DNA of 39,243 nucleotides from 66-474 sp036759545 (GCA_036759545.1 DAIOUL010000018.1:1-39243); one strand, 5' to 3'. Positions 21,519-31,000 are shown, counted from the stretch's first letter. Made by a program: numbers and translations. The notes: a model not told the origin generated them from the letters alone.

Positions 21519-22901
21519 GTGAGCACGTTGATTGATCCGCGCCAGGCGCAGGCGTTTCGCTTCGTGCGTTGCGGCTATCGCGATGGCGTCGCGGAACTGG
21601 TTTATGCCTTCGACGGCGGTCCGGAGCTGATCGAGCGCGTCCGTTTTCCCGATGCACCGACACTACCGAGGGAACGCGAGTCTGCCTTTGAAGCGGCGTT
21701 GCATCTGCTGCATCTTTTCGCCGGCATCAGCTATTACAAGGCCGGCGTTCCGTCGCGCATAGAAATCGAGAACGGTGGAATCGATCACGCGACCGCGGTG
21801 TTGATGGACGAGTTGTACCTGCACGGTCTGGGCGAGTTCGCCTATCGCAGCGGACTGGATTTGCGCGGAAGGATTGTTTTTCCGTTTGTCGGGACTCGGG
21901 ACTCGATTCGAAACAGCGGACCAGGATCGATCCGCACGCAAGACCCGAGCCCGCTTCCGCGGCGCACGCTCGTTCCCATCGGCGGTGGCAAGGATTCATT
22001 GGTCGTCGTCGAGGCGTTGAAATCGATCGGCGCGGCAGCGACGGCGGTGTGGGTCGGCAATTCGCCCTTGATCGCTGCGGTCGCCGCGCGTACCGGGTTG
22101 CCGACACTCAATATTTCGCGCGACCTGTCGCCGCTGTTGTTCGACTACAACCGCCTGGGTGCGTACAACGGCCACATTCCCGTTACCGCGATCAACTCGG
22201 CGATCCTGGTGTGCGCGGCGATCCTGTACGGTTTCGATTCGATCGCCTTCGCCAACGAACGTTCGGCCTCCAGCGCCACGCTGGAATACGAAGGCCGGCA
22301 AGTGAATCACCAGTGGAGCAAGGGCTGGACGTTCGAGCGCGCATTCGCCGCGCACGTGCACTCGCATGTCGCCGCCGATCTGGATTATTTCTCGCTGCTG
22401 CGGCCGTTTTCGGAACTGGCCGTGACGCGTGCGTTCGCGAAATCCGGTGCGGCGTATTTCGATGCGTTCTCCAGTTGCAACCGCAATTTCCGCATCCTCG
22501 GTCCCAAGCCCGCGGACCGCTGGTGCGGGCATTGCCCGAAATGTCACTTCGTCTTCCTGGCGCTGGCGCCGTTCCTGCCCAAGCCGCGGCTGCTTGCGAT
22601 CTTCGGCCGCAATCTCCTGGACGACGATGCGCAAGCCGCGGGTTTCGACGCCTTGATCGAATACCGCGATCACAAGCCGTTCGAATGCGTGGGCGAAGCG
22701 ATGGAAGCGCGCGCGGCGTTCGCCGTGCTTGCCGCAAGGCCGGAATGGCGCGAGGACGCGTTGATCGCGCGTTTCCGCGAAGAGATCGCGCCACGACTGG
22801 ATGCGGCATCGCTGCAACTGGAGCCATGGTTGCGCGCGTCGGATGAACATGGAATTCCCGCGCGCTTCATCGGAGCGCTCGATGCGATTCGCGGAACTTG
22901 A
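21519..22901 (+). CDS. murL: UDP-N-acetyl-alpha-D-muramoyl-L-alanyl-L-glutamate epimerase MurL
   Basis: MurL inverts the terminal L-Glu of UDP-MurNAc-L-Ala-L-Glu to D-Glu, replacing glutamate racemase as the D-Glu source; this was shown in Xanthomonas oryzae. The GTG at 21519 follows GAGGTGA and gives 460 residues. Visible features: FAGISYYKAGVPSRIEIENG, a PP-loop-like LVPIGGGKDSLVVVEAL (about residues 152-168), LGAYNGHIPVTAINSAIL, FANERSASSATLEYEG, HQWSKGWTFER, and a Cys motif DRWCGHCPKCHFVFLAL near residue 335. Identification rests on these motifs together with the murD2-type neighbour, which overlaps by 20 bases. About 20 residues (125-146, GTRDSIRNSGPGSIRT) ahead of the PP-loop come from a repeat. 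Confidence 0.9.
   Translation: MSTLIDPRQAQAFRFVRCGYRDGVAELVYAFDGGPELIERVRFPDAPTLPRERESAFEAALHLLHLFAGISYYKAGVPSRIEIENGGIDHATAVLMDELYLHGLGEFAYRSGLDLRGRIVFPFVGTRDSIRNSGPGSIRTQDPSPLPRRTLVPIGGGKDSLVVVEALKSIGAAATAVWVGNSPLIAAVAARTGLPTLNISRDLSPLLFDYNRLGAYNGHIPVTAINSAILVCAAILYGFDSIAFANERSASSATLEYEGRQVNHQWSKGWTFERAFAAHVHSHVAADLDYFSLLRPFSELAVTRAFAKSGAAYFDAFSSCNRNFRILGPKPADRWCGHCPKCHFVFLALAPFLPKPRLLAIFGRNLLDDDAQAAGFDALIEYRDHKPFECVGEAMEARAAFAVLAARPEWREDALIARFREEIAPRLDAASLQLEPWLRASDEHGIPARFIGALDAIRGT
21890..21954 (+). repeat. Heptamer-arm repeat inserted in frame in murL
   Basis: The left arm CGGGACTCGGGACTCG (21890-21905) holds two GGGACTC units; the right arm GACCCGAGCCCGC (21942-21954) is its imperfect complement. 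Between them is a GGATCGATCC palindrome. The frame stays open throughout. The same GGGACTC unit makes up the tract at 1680-1714. Confidence 0.7.
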
Positions 22902-24243
22902 ATCTCGCGATGTCGCCATCTGGGGTCTGGGCCGCGAAGGCCGCGCCGCGCTGGCCGCATTGCGCCGGCGATTTCCAGACAAATCGCTGACGCTCTATTG
23001 CAAACGCGAAGAAGCCGAACGGGCTCGTGCGCAGATCGATTCCAGAATCCGCTTGGTCGAAACGGCGCCCGGAACCGAAGCGCTCGCTTCGCACGGGATC
23101 GTGATCAAATCGCCGGGCATCAGCGCGTACAAGCCGGAGATCATCGAGGCGCAAAAGCGCGGCACCCATTTCACTTCCGGCACCGCGCTGTGGTTCGGTG
23201 AAAATCCTGATGCGCGCGTGATCGCCGTGACCGGCACCAAGGGCAAGAGCACGACTACGGCCATGATTGCCCACCTTTCGCGCGCGCTCGGCGTTCGCAC
23301 TGCATTGGCAGGCAACATCGGCATGCCGCTGCTGGAACTGGACGAACAGAATGCTGATCTTTGGGCTATCGAACTGTCCAGTTTCCAGACAGGCGACGCA
23401 GGGCCAGTGGAAGTCGGCGTGGTCGTCAGTCTGGAGGAGGAGCACCTCGACTGGCATGGCACTCGCGAGCGTTACATTGCCGACAAATTGAAATTGGCGG
23501 CTGTTTCGCGCGCGCTGCTGGTGGATGCGCAATCGCCCTTGCTGATGCAACACACGCCCGGCCACCCGCATCGCGTCACGTTCGGCGATGCGCAAGGTTG
23601 GCATGTCGGCGAGAACGCCATTCGCCGCGGTTCCGAGCGCGTATTCGATTTGTCCGAGCTGCCGCTGGCGGGCGCGCACAACGCGCGCAACGCCTGCGCC
23701 GCGCTGGCGGCGCTCGAACTGTTCGGACTCGACGCACGCGCGGCGGCACCGGCGCTCCGCACGTTCAGACCGCTGCCGCATCGTTTGCAAAAGCTGGGTT
23801 TGCGGCACGGCGTCGAGTGGATCGACGATTCGATCGCCACCACGCCCGCCGCGTCGCTGGCTGCCCTGCGCAGCATCGGCGATCGCGCGGCGACGCTGAT
23901 CCTCGGCGGTTTCGACCGCGGTCTCGACTGGCAAGGCTTCACGCACGAACTGGCAGCGCACCCGCCTCGCGCTGTGATCGTCCAGGGTGCAAATGCCTCT
24001 CGCATTCTCGAAGCACTGTCGCGTGCGGCCGTGCACGCACACATCGAACGCGCGGACGATCTCGACGATGCGGTGCGGCGCGCGTGCGAACTCACGCCGC
24101 CCGGTGGCGTGGTGCTGCTGTCGCCCGGCGCGCCCAGTTTCGACCGGTTCAAGGATTACGCCGCACGCGGCCGTGCGTTCGCGGCGCTGGCCGGCTTCGA
24201 CGCCGCGGCGCTGGGAGAAATCGAAGGCCTGGGGATCAACTGA
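22882..24243 (+). CDS. murD2: UDP-N-acetylmuramoyl-L-alanine:L-glutamate ligase (MurD2)
   Basis: MurD2 adds L-Glu, rather than D-Glu, to UDP-MurNAc-L-Ala; MurL then epimerises the product. The ATG at 22882 has CGGAG upstream and gives 453 residues. N-terminal Rossmann region: DVAIWGLGREGRAALAALRR. ATP-binding P-loop: AVTGTKGKSTTTAMIAHLSR (117-124 core). Also AGNIGMPLLEL, WAIELSSFQTGD, EEEHLDWHGTRERYIADKLK (the Mur ligase lysine), LPLAGAHNARNACAALAAL, and FRPLPHRLQKLG followed by WIDDSIATTPAAS. The last domain ends LLSPGAPSFDRFKDYAARGRAF. All Mur ligase motifs are intact. I prefer MurD2 to plain MurD because it overlaps murL by 20 bases and lies outside a mra/dcw cluster; L-Glu preference itself cannot be read from the sequence. 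Confidence 0.9.
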   Translation: MRFAELESRDVAIWGLGREGRAALAALRRRFPDKSLTLYCKREEAERARAQIDSRIRLVETAPGTEALASHGIVIKSPGISAYKPEIIEAQKRGTHFTSGTALWFGENPDARVIAVTGTKGKSTTTAMIAHLSRALGVRTALAGNIGMPLLELDEQNADLWAIELSSFQTGDAGPVEVGVVVSLEEEHLDWHGTRERYIADKLKLAAVSRALLVDAQSPLLMQHTPGHPHRVTFGDAQGWHVGENAIRRGSERVFDLSELPLAGAHNARNACAALAALELFGLDARAAAPALRTFRPLPHRLQKLGLRHGVEWIDDSIATTPAASLAALRSIGDRAATLILGGFDRGLDWQGFTHELAAHPPRAVIVQGANASRILEALSRAAVHAHIERADDLDDAVRRACELTPPGGVVLLSPGAPSFDRFKDYAARGRAFAALAGFDAAALGEIEGLGIN

Positions 24244-24244
24244 A

Positions 24245-24273
24245 GCGCATCCGGCGATTCGCACCGGATGCGC
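24245..24273. terminator. Hairpin between convergent murD2 and DUF4019 genes
   Basis: A perfect 10-bp stem GCGCATCCGG/CCGGATGCGC with a 9-base loop starts directly after the murD2 stop and ends 7 bases before the stop of the opposing gene. There is no strong T-tract, so it could stop transcription from either side weakly or act to protect 3' ends. Confidence 0.5.
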
Positions 24274-24279
24274 CGCTCG

Positions 24280-24801
24280 TTACTGACCCTTCGTCTGCTT
24301 TGGCGCGGCCGGTGTTTCCAGCGTGTAGCCCGCCAGACGCACCACGTTGTCCTTGTCGAAGTGATACGAAACCGTTTCGAGTATCGGCTTCTGATTGTTG
24401 CTGAATTTGGTGGCGAACTTCACGTTGAAATAGTTGCCGGGAGGAATTCCATTTTCTCCCTTCGAGGCGGACCGGAACATCAGCACCAGCTTGCGCGACT
24501 CCATCTTGCCTGCTTTGGTTCTTTGCGCCTGCACACCCGAGACGAAGGCGTCACGCGTCACCGCATGCTTCATGACGTCCGAGGATTGGTCCCAGAGCGA
24601 CGCGATGTTGCCTTGGTCCACGGTTTCCGCAACGCCCTGCGCATTCTTCGCCATCCGCGTCCTGAATTCCTGTTGCTCCTTGGTGAGGGCGGGCTGCGCC
24701 TGGCTTGATCCGGCAGGCTTGGCCTGGCTGGCGGGCTGTTGGGCAAACGTGCCGCCCGTGGCAAGCAGCAGGGCGGCGGGCAGGATCAGTCGCTTCAGCA
24801 T
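24280..24801 (-). CDS. DUF4019 domain secreted protein
   Basis: The ATG at 24801 has GAGGAG 8-9 bases upstream and gives 173 residues. A signal peptide is clear: MLKRLILPAALLLATGGTFA, with cleavage before QQPAS. A short Gln/Ala/Pro linker follows, then a domain with the DUF4019 pattern: VAETVDQGNIASLWDQSSDV, RTKAGKMESRKLVLMF, PPGNYFNVKFATKF and ETVSYHFDKDNVVRLAGYTL ending the core. These periplasmic proteins have no established function. It is downstream of the M13 peptidase gene on the same strand, after a 174-bp gap containing a hairpin repeat, so it is probably a separate unit. Confidence 0.8.
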   Translation of the reverse strand: MLKRLILPAALLLATGGTFAQQPASQAKPAGSSQAQPALTKEQQEFRTRMAKNAQGVAETVDQGNIASLWDQSSDVMKHAVTRDAFVSGVQAQRTKAGKMESRKLVLMFRSASKGENGIPPGNYFNVKFATKFSNNQKPILETVSYHFDKDNVVRLAGYTLETPAAPKQTKGQ

Positions 24802-24910
24802 GATCGAACTCCTCGGAAGGGAATCAGAAAACCGCCGCAACGTAGCACGCAACAGCGCCGGATGCAGCAACGAACCTGAATGCCTGTTGGAAGCGCCATC
24901 AAAATCAAAG

Positions 24911-24954
24911 ATTCCGGAGCCGCCGCGATGAAGCCGCGGCGGAACCGCAATGAC
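24911..24954 (-). repeat. Short palindromic repeat downstream of the M13 peptidase gene
   Basis: The stem CCGCCGCG (24920-24927) and CGCGGCGG (24935-24942) has a 7-base loop, flanked by ATTCCGG and CCGCAATGAC. The flanks resemble the GTCATTCC/GGAATGAC ends of the element at 1471-1665, so it may be a minimal relative. It lies 21 bases beyond the peptidase stop and could act as its terminator, though a T-run is lacking. Confidence 0.55.
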
Positions 24955-24975
24955 AATGTGCTTACGAGTGGCGGG

Positions 24976-27135
24976 TCACCAGATCTTCACCCGGTCCTTC
25001 GGCGCCAGATACAGCTTCTGTCCCGGTTGCACGTTGTAGGCGTCGTACCAGGCATCGATGTTGCGCACGGTTTCGGCGCGGAACCGCGCCGGTGCGTGTA
25101 CGTCGGTGGTGACCAGTTGCCGCAGCGCCGCGTCGCGAACCTTGGAACGCCAGGCTTGCCCGAACGCCAGGAAAAAGCGCTGATCTCCGGTCAGTTCGTC
25201 CAGCGTTGGCGCGGGCTGCCCGTTCAACGAGAGGTGATAGGCGCGATACGCGGCAGTCAGGCCTGAAACGTCGGCAATGTTCTCGCCCAGCGTCTGTTTG
25301 CCATTGACGTGCAGGCCCGGCAGGGCTTCGTACTGATCGTACTGTTTCGCCAACGCGGCCGCGGCCGCTTCGAAGTGCTTGAGATCCGCCGGCGTCCACC
25401 AGTTCACCAGCTTGCCGTGCGCATCGAAATCTGCGCCGGTGTTGTCGAAACTGTGGCTGATCTCGTGGCCGATGATCGCGCCGATCGCGCCGTAGTTCGC
25501 AGCCGGATCGGCTTTCGGATCGAAGAACGGCGGCTCCAGGATCGCGGCCGGGAAATTCAGCGCGTTCTGGATCGGCAGGTTCACCGCGTTCACCGTTTGC
25601 GGCGTCATCCACCACTCGCCCGTGTCGATCGGCTGCCCGATCTTGGCCTTCTGGTATTCGTATTCGAACTTCACCGCGCGCAGGTGGTTGCCCAGCGCGT
25701 CGTCCTGCTTGATTTCCAGAGAGGCATAGTCGCGCCAGTGTTCCGGATAGCCGACGCTGACGCGCAGCGTCTTCAATTTTTCCTTGGCTTTTTGCTTCGT
25801 CTGCGGCGACATCCAGTCGAGCTTGTCGATGCCCTGGTCGAACGCGGTCAGCAGATTCCTGACCAGCGCTTCCACTTCGGCCTTGCTCGAAGCCGGAAAA
25901 TATTTCTGCACGTAGATCTGCCCGACCGCATCGCCGAGGTCGGTGTTGGTCGCGGAAACCGCGCGCTTCCAGCGCTCGCGCTGCTGCGGCGTGCCTTGGA
26001 GGGTCTTGCCGTAGAAATCGAAATGCAAGTCGTCGAACGCCTTCGGCAGCAGCGTCGCGTTTTCGTCCAGCGTGTGGAAGGTCAGCAGCGCTTTCCAAGT
26101 GTCCAGCGGTTCGCTCGCCGTCAACTTCGACAGTCCGGTGAAAGCGGACGGCTGCCACACATCGAACTGTTTGGCGCTACCCAGGCCGGCGGCATCGAAG
26201 AACGTCTTCCAGTCCAGGCCCGGCGCCTTCTTCGCGAAATCGGACGTGTTCCAGATGTTGTTGGCCTTGTGCACGTCCTCGCTCTCGACCAGGCTTTCCT
26301 GCGCCTGCGCGATTTTCATTTCCAGATCGAACACCTGTTGCGCCTTTTTGTCCGCATTCGCGATGCCGGCCTGCTTCAGCAGCGCGGCGACGTAGGTCTT
26401 GTACTTGTCGCGGTCGGCGGCCATCTCCTTGTCGTTGGAGATGTAGTAATCGCGGCTGGGCATCGCCAGGCCGCCCTGCAGCAGATACGGAATCTGCAAC
26501 GTGTCCTCCTCCAGACCCTTGGTCACGAACAACCCGAACAGGTGCTCGGTGTGGAAATTGGTGTCGTTGATCGGATCCACGTCCGCGCGCATGCGGGAAC
26601 CGAGCACACGCGCCAGATCGGCGCGCGTCTTGATCGCATCGATCGCATCGAGTTCCGGTTTCAGCGGCGTCAACCCGGCTTTCTCGATCGCCGCCTGGTC
26701 CATGTAGGCCGCGTAGTAGTCGGCGATCTTGCGCGGATTGCTGCCGGCAGCCGGATTGGACGCGCCCGCGGCCTTGATCAGATCGGCGGTGCGTTGTTCG
26801 GCTTTCTTGAAGACTTCGAAGAAAGTGCCGGTGCTGGAACGGTCCGGTGGAATCTGCGCCGTCTTCAGCCAGGCGCCGTTGGCATACTCGAAGAAATCGT
26901 CGCCGGGTTTGACCGAATGATCGACGCCCGACAAATCCACGCCGATGTCCGGCGCGCCCGCGGCGGAAGCCGCCGCGCCGGATGCCGGCGCCGCCGCCGA
27001 ACCCGGCGTGGCAGCCGAGGCAGCGCTCTTCACCGCGGCCTTGGCGGAGCTTTCGGCTTGTTGATCCAGCGAAGACGAGCACGCGCTCAAGGCGCAGACG
27101 AGCGCGGCGACAAGCATCCAGTGGAGGCGAGACAT
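24976..27135 (-). CDS. M13 family zinc metallopeptidase, lipoprotein
   Basis: A neprilysin/PepO-like endopeptidase of 719 residues from ATG 27135. The N-terminus is a lipoprotein signal (MLVAALVCALSACSSS, Cys19), followed by an Ala/Ser-rich linker to about residue 60. The M13 N-domain begins GVDHSVKPGDDFFEYANGAW and YAAYMDQAAIEKAG. The catalytic part has VNAVNLPIQNALNFPAAIL (the NAxxx substrate motif), the zinc motif HEISH at 557-561, and the third ligand E618 in LGENIADVSGL; the terminus CxxW is modified to KDRVKIW without cysteine. It probably degrades peptides in the periplasm, anchored to the outer membrane. ASC at lipobox +2 is serine, which favours outer-membrane sorting. Divergent from the cytochrome gene. 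Confidence 0.95.
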   Translation of the reverse strand: MSRLHWMLVAALVCALSACSSSLDQQAESSAKAAVKSAASAATPGSAAAPASGAAASAAGAPDIGVDLSGVDHSVKPGDDFFEYANGAWLKTAQIPPDRSSTGTFFEVFKKAEQRTADLIKAAGASNPAAGSNPRKIADYYAAYMDQAAIEKAGLTPLKPELDAIDAIKTRADLARVLGSRMRADVDPINDTNFHTEHLFGLFVTKGLEEDTLQIPYLLQGGLAMPSRDYYISNDKEMAADRDKYKTYVAALLKQAGIANADKKAQQVFDLEMKIAQAQESLVESEDVHKANNIWNTSDFAKKAPGLDWKTFFDAAGLGSAKQFDVWQPSAFTGLSKLTASEPLDTWKALLTFHTLDENATLLPKAFDDLHFDFYGKTLQGTPQQRERWKRAVSATNTDLGDAVGQIYVQKYFPASSKAEVEALVRNLLTAFDQGIDKLDWMSPQTKQKAKEKLKTLRVSVGYPEHWRDYASLEIKQDDALGNHLRAVKFEYEYQKAKIGQPIDTGEWWMTPQTVNAVNLPIQNALNFPAAILEPPFFDPKADPAANYGAIGAIIGHEISHSFDNTGADFDAHGKLVNWWTPADLKHFEAAAAALAKQYDQYEALPGLHVNGKQTLGENIADVSGLTAAYRAYHLSLNGQPAPTLDELTGDQRFFLAFGQAWRSKVRDAALRQLVTTDVHAPARFRAETVRNIDAWYDAYNVQPGQKLYLAPKDRVKIW

Positions 27136-27214
27136 GGCGGCAGGTCCTCTGGGCGAAAACAAAGATGATGCACCAATCGCATTCGCGATGCAGGGCCGAA
27201 GGTCATGGCTTCGC

Positions 27215-27220
27215 TACACT
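27215..27220 (+). promoter_or_regulatory. Possible -10 element ahead of cytochrome b561
   Basis: GCTACACT contains TACACT, 20 bases before the ATG at 27241. TACACT also appears at comparable positions upstream of relA and of the glycosyltransferase. No clear -35 is seen. Confidence 0.3.
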
Positions 27221-27240
27221 CACCGGTTTGGAAAGAAGCC

Positions 27241-27915
27241 ATGCCGGATTCGACACGCACACTGATCTGGGACCTGCCCACGCGCCTCTTCCACTGGCTG
27301 CTGGCGCTCCTGATCCTGTTGCAATACGGCACGGCCGAGTGGCACTGGCTGTCGATGCAATGGCACGTGTGGTTCGGCTACGCCACGCTGGCGCTGATTC
27401 TGTTCCGCGTGCTTTGGGGTTTCGCGGGCTCGCAGACTTCGCGCTTCATGGAGTTCGTTCGCGGTCCGCGGCGCGTGTTCGTGTATGCGGGTGAACTGTT
27501 CGCCCGTCGTGCGAGTTTCAACATCGGCCACAATCCGCTCGGTGGCTGGTCGGTGCTGGCAATGCTGCTCTGCCTCTTCGTGCAGACGATCACCGGCCTG
27601 TTTGCCAGCAATCGCCGGCACACCGAATTCGGGCCGTGGGCCTTGCACGTGCCGGATGCGTGGTCGCAACGATTGACCGAGGTCCACAAGATCAACCAGA
27701 ACGTGTTGCTGATCCTGATCGGCCTGCACATCGCGGTGGTGCTGATGTACTGGATCGGCAAGAACGAAAACCTGATCGGACCGATGCTGCACGGAAGAAG
27801 AGAACTGGCGCCGGGCGCGCCGCTGTGGTTCGCATCGGCGCCGCGTGCGCTGCTGGTACTGACGATCGCGGCGTTGATCGTGGCAGGAACTGTTTTAGCG
27901 GCCGGCTTCATCTAG
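27241..27915 (+). CDS. Cytochrome b561 / b-type cytochrome domain membrane protein
   Basis: The ATG at 27241 has GGAAAGAAG upstream and gives 224 residues. Four or five membrane segments are visible, with haem-ligand-like histidines: IWDLPTRLFHWLLALLILLQ, WHVWFGYATLALILFRVLWG, NPLGGWSVLAMLLCLFVQTI, and VHKINQNVLLILIGLHIAVV. The motif RxFHW plus LxLILFRxxWG is typical of the Ni,Fe-hydrogenase b-type and cytochrome b561 superfamily (CybB-like), which pass electrons between quinol and a periplasmic acceptor. No hydrogenase or cytochrome c gene is next to it, so the partner is unknown. The final C-terminal hydrophobic segment (LLVLTIAALIVAGTVLAAGF) is an extra anchor. A strong terminator hairpin follows at once. 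Confidence 0.88.
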   Translation: MPDSTRTLIWDLPTRLFHWLLALLILLQYGTAEWHWLSMQWHVWFGYATLALILFRVLWGFAGSQTSRFMEFVRGPRRVFVYAGELFARRASFNIGHNPLGGWSVLAMLLCLFVQTITGLFASNRRHTEFGPWALHVPDAWSQRLTEVHKINQNVLLILIGLHIAVVLMYWIGKNENLIGPMLHGRRELAPGAPLWFASAPRALLVLTIAALIVAGTVLAAGFI

Positions 27916-27919
27916 AAGT

Positions 27920-27941
27920 GCGGCCATGGATGGCCGCTTTT
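27920..27941 (+). terminator. Rho-independent terminator after cytochrome b561
   Basis: GCGGCCAT at 27920-27927 pairs with ATGGCCGC at 27930-27937, followed by TTTT. It starts four bases after the stop codon. The core GCCATGGATGGC also occurs at 1520-1531 and 18066-18077. Confidence 0.75.
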
Positions 27942-28002
27942 GGTGTCGCCGGAGCAGAAACCCTTCGGCTGCCGGGAATCTTCGTCGAAGAGGCAATCAA
28001 GG

Positions 28003-31000
28003 ATGATTGCTATCATTTTTGCGATGAATCATCCACGCAGGCGCACGCCCGGGCAGATCGCCGCGCGCACCGCTGCCATCCCGGAAATTACCATCGACGA
28101 ATCGCTGCCGATCGCGGCCCGCGCGGACGAGATCGTCGAGCTGATTCGCGCACACCCCGTGCTGGTGATCGCGGGCGAGACCGGTTCGGGCAAGACCACG
28201 CAATTGCCCAAGCTGTGCCTTGCGGCCGGGCGTGGCGTGCACGGCATGATCGGCTGCACCCAGCCGCGGCGGCTGGCGGCGCGCGCGATGGCCCGGCGCG
28301 TGGCGGCGGAGCTGGGTACCGAAATCGGCGGCAAAGTCGGCTTTCAGGTGCGCTTCGACGAACGTGTCGGCGAGCACACGCTGATCAAGTTCATGACCGA
28401 TGGCATTCTGTTGTCGGAACTGACGCGCGACCGTTCGCTGTCCGCGTACGACACGATCCTCCTGGACGAAGCGCACGAACGCAGCCTCAACATCGATTTT
28501 CTGCTGGGTTATCTGAAGACGTTGCTGCGCAAACGGCGCGATCTGAAACTGATCGTCACCTCGGCCACGCTGGACACCGCGCGATTCGCCGCGCATTTCG
28601 AGCATGCACTCAAACCGGCGCCGGTGATCGAGGTGGAGGGTCGCGCATATCCGGTGGAGGTGCGCTGGCGCGCGCCGCAGCGCGACGAAACCCTTTCCGA
28701 GCAGATCATCTCCGCGCTGGACGAGATCACGCGTGACGATCCACGCGGGGACGCTCTGGTGTTCCTGCCTGGCGAACGCGAGATCCGCGACGCGCATTTG
28801 GCCTTGAACCGCCGCAGTTACCGCCACACCGAAGTGCTGCCGTTGTATGCGCGGCTCTCCACCGCCGAGCAGGACCGCGTGTTCAAGCCCGGCACCGCGC
28901 GGCGCATCGTGCTGGCGACCAACATCGCGGAAACTTCATTGACGGTGCCGCGCATCCGCTACGTGGTCGACAGCGGCACGGCACGCGTGAAGCGCTATTC
29001 GCAGCGCAACCAGATCGAACGGTTGAATATCGAAGCGATCTCGCAGGCGGCGGCCGACCAGCGTGCGGGACGCTGCGGGCGTGTCGGGCCCGGCATATGC
29101 GTGCGCTTGTACGACCAAACCGACTACGCGTCGCGTCCGCGCTACACCGATCCCGAAATCAAGCGCTCGTCGCTGGCCAACGTGATCCTGGCGATGCTGT
29201 CGCTGGGTCTGGGCGAAGTGGAAGAATTTCCCTTCATCGATCCACCCGAGCCGAGCGCGATCGCCGATGGCTGGCGAAAACTTTTGGAACTCGGCGCGAT
29301 CGACGCGCAGCGCAAGCTGACGCGCGTCGGCCGCGAAACCGCGCGAATGCCGGTCGATGTGCAATTGGCGCGCATGCTGGTCGAGGCGCGCCGGTTGCAC
29401 GTGTTCGAGCAGGTGCTGCCGATCGTGGCCTTCCTCGGTATCCAGGATCCGCGCGAGCGTCCCGCCGACAAACGCGATGCCGCCGATGCCGCGCACCGCG
29501 AATTCGCCGATCCGAAATCCGACTTTATCGGCATTTTGAATCTCTGGAACGCTTATCGCACGGCGCATGAAGACCTGACGCAATCGAAACTGCGCGACTG
29601 GTGCGAAAAGCATTTCCTGTCGTTTCTGCGCATGCGAGAGTGGCGGGAGTTGCATCGGCAGTTGTTGCTGTTGGACCAGGGACGAGACCAGGGACCGGCA
29701 AAAGCGAGTGACCGTGCGCCTGCTGGTCCCCTTTCCCCGGTCCCCGGTCCCCGACTTTATGAATCCATCCACCTCTCCCTCCTCGCCGGCCTTCCCATAA
29801 ACGTCGCGCGGAAGGACGAGCGCGGCGACTACCGCGGCACGCGGGAGCGCAAGTTCCGCGTCTTTCCCGGCTCGGCGCTCAGCAAGAGCACGCCGCAGTG
29901 GCTGTTGGCCGCGCAGATCGTGGATCTGGGCGGGCGCGTGTACGCGATGCACTGCGCGCGCATCGAGCCGCGCTGGATCGAGCGGCAGGCCGCGCATCTG
30001 GTGCGCAAGACCTGGCACGATCCGCACTGGTCGCGTGCGCGTGGCGCGGTGATCGCGCACGAACAGGTCTCGCTGTTCGGTTTGACTTTAGTCGAGCGGC
30101 GCACCGTCACGTTCGCGAAGCAGGACCCGCAACTCGCGCATGCGATTTTTCAGCGCGAGGCGCTGGCGCGTTGCGAGATCGATGCACGCGCGGATTTCGT
30201 GCGCGCCAATGCGCGCGTGCTGCGGCAGGCGCATGAAATCGAATCGCAGCAGCGCCGCGCGGATTTGCTGAAATCCGACGAGGAACTCGCGCCGTTCTTC
30301 GCCGGCAAGTTGCCGCAGGACGTTAATTCGGTCGCGGCACTGGACGCCTGGTACCGCAACGCCGCACCCGCGCAACGCGCGGCCCTGCGCTGGTCGCTGG
30401 ACGACGTGCTGGCCGGCGACGTGCGCGCGGATTCATCCGCGTTTCCGCCTTCATTGGAATTGGCCGGACACCGCTTGCGGCTGGAGTATCGCTTCGCACC
30501 CGGCGAGGCGGCCGATGGTGTGACACTGCACGTGCCGCTGGCGTTGTTGAATGCGATTCCCGCCGCGTGTTGCGAATGGCTGGTGCCGGGCATGCTGATC
30601 GAAAAAGTCGCGACGCTGATCCGCGGCCTGCCGAAAAACCTGCGCCGCAATTACGTGCCGGCGCCGGATTTCGCGCGCGCGTTCGCCGAAGCCGAAACGC
30701 CGCGCGATGAGCCGCTCACGCGAGCGCTCGCGACGTTTCTCACACGCACGACGGGCGTGCCGGTTGCCGCTTCGGATTTCGAAGCAGCGGAGATACCGGC
30801 GCATTTGCGCATGCGTTTCGTGCTGCACGACGAGCATGGCAAGGTATTGGCGGAAGCGCGCGGTCTGCAAACCCTGCGCGAGCACTGGCAGCAGCGCGCG
30901 CGCGAGGCGTTCGCGCAAAAAACCGACATCGAACTGGCGCGCGATGACGTGCAGGCCTGGGATTTCGATGAAATCCCGCGCAGCGTGCGCTCGCAGGGAA

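Noticed and set aside
22867..24264. 465-codon minus-strand frame opposite murD2
   Set aside because: Covers the whole of a convincing Mur ligase on the other strand; no recognisable protein.
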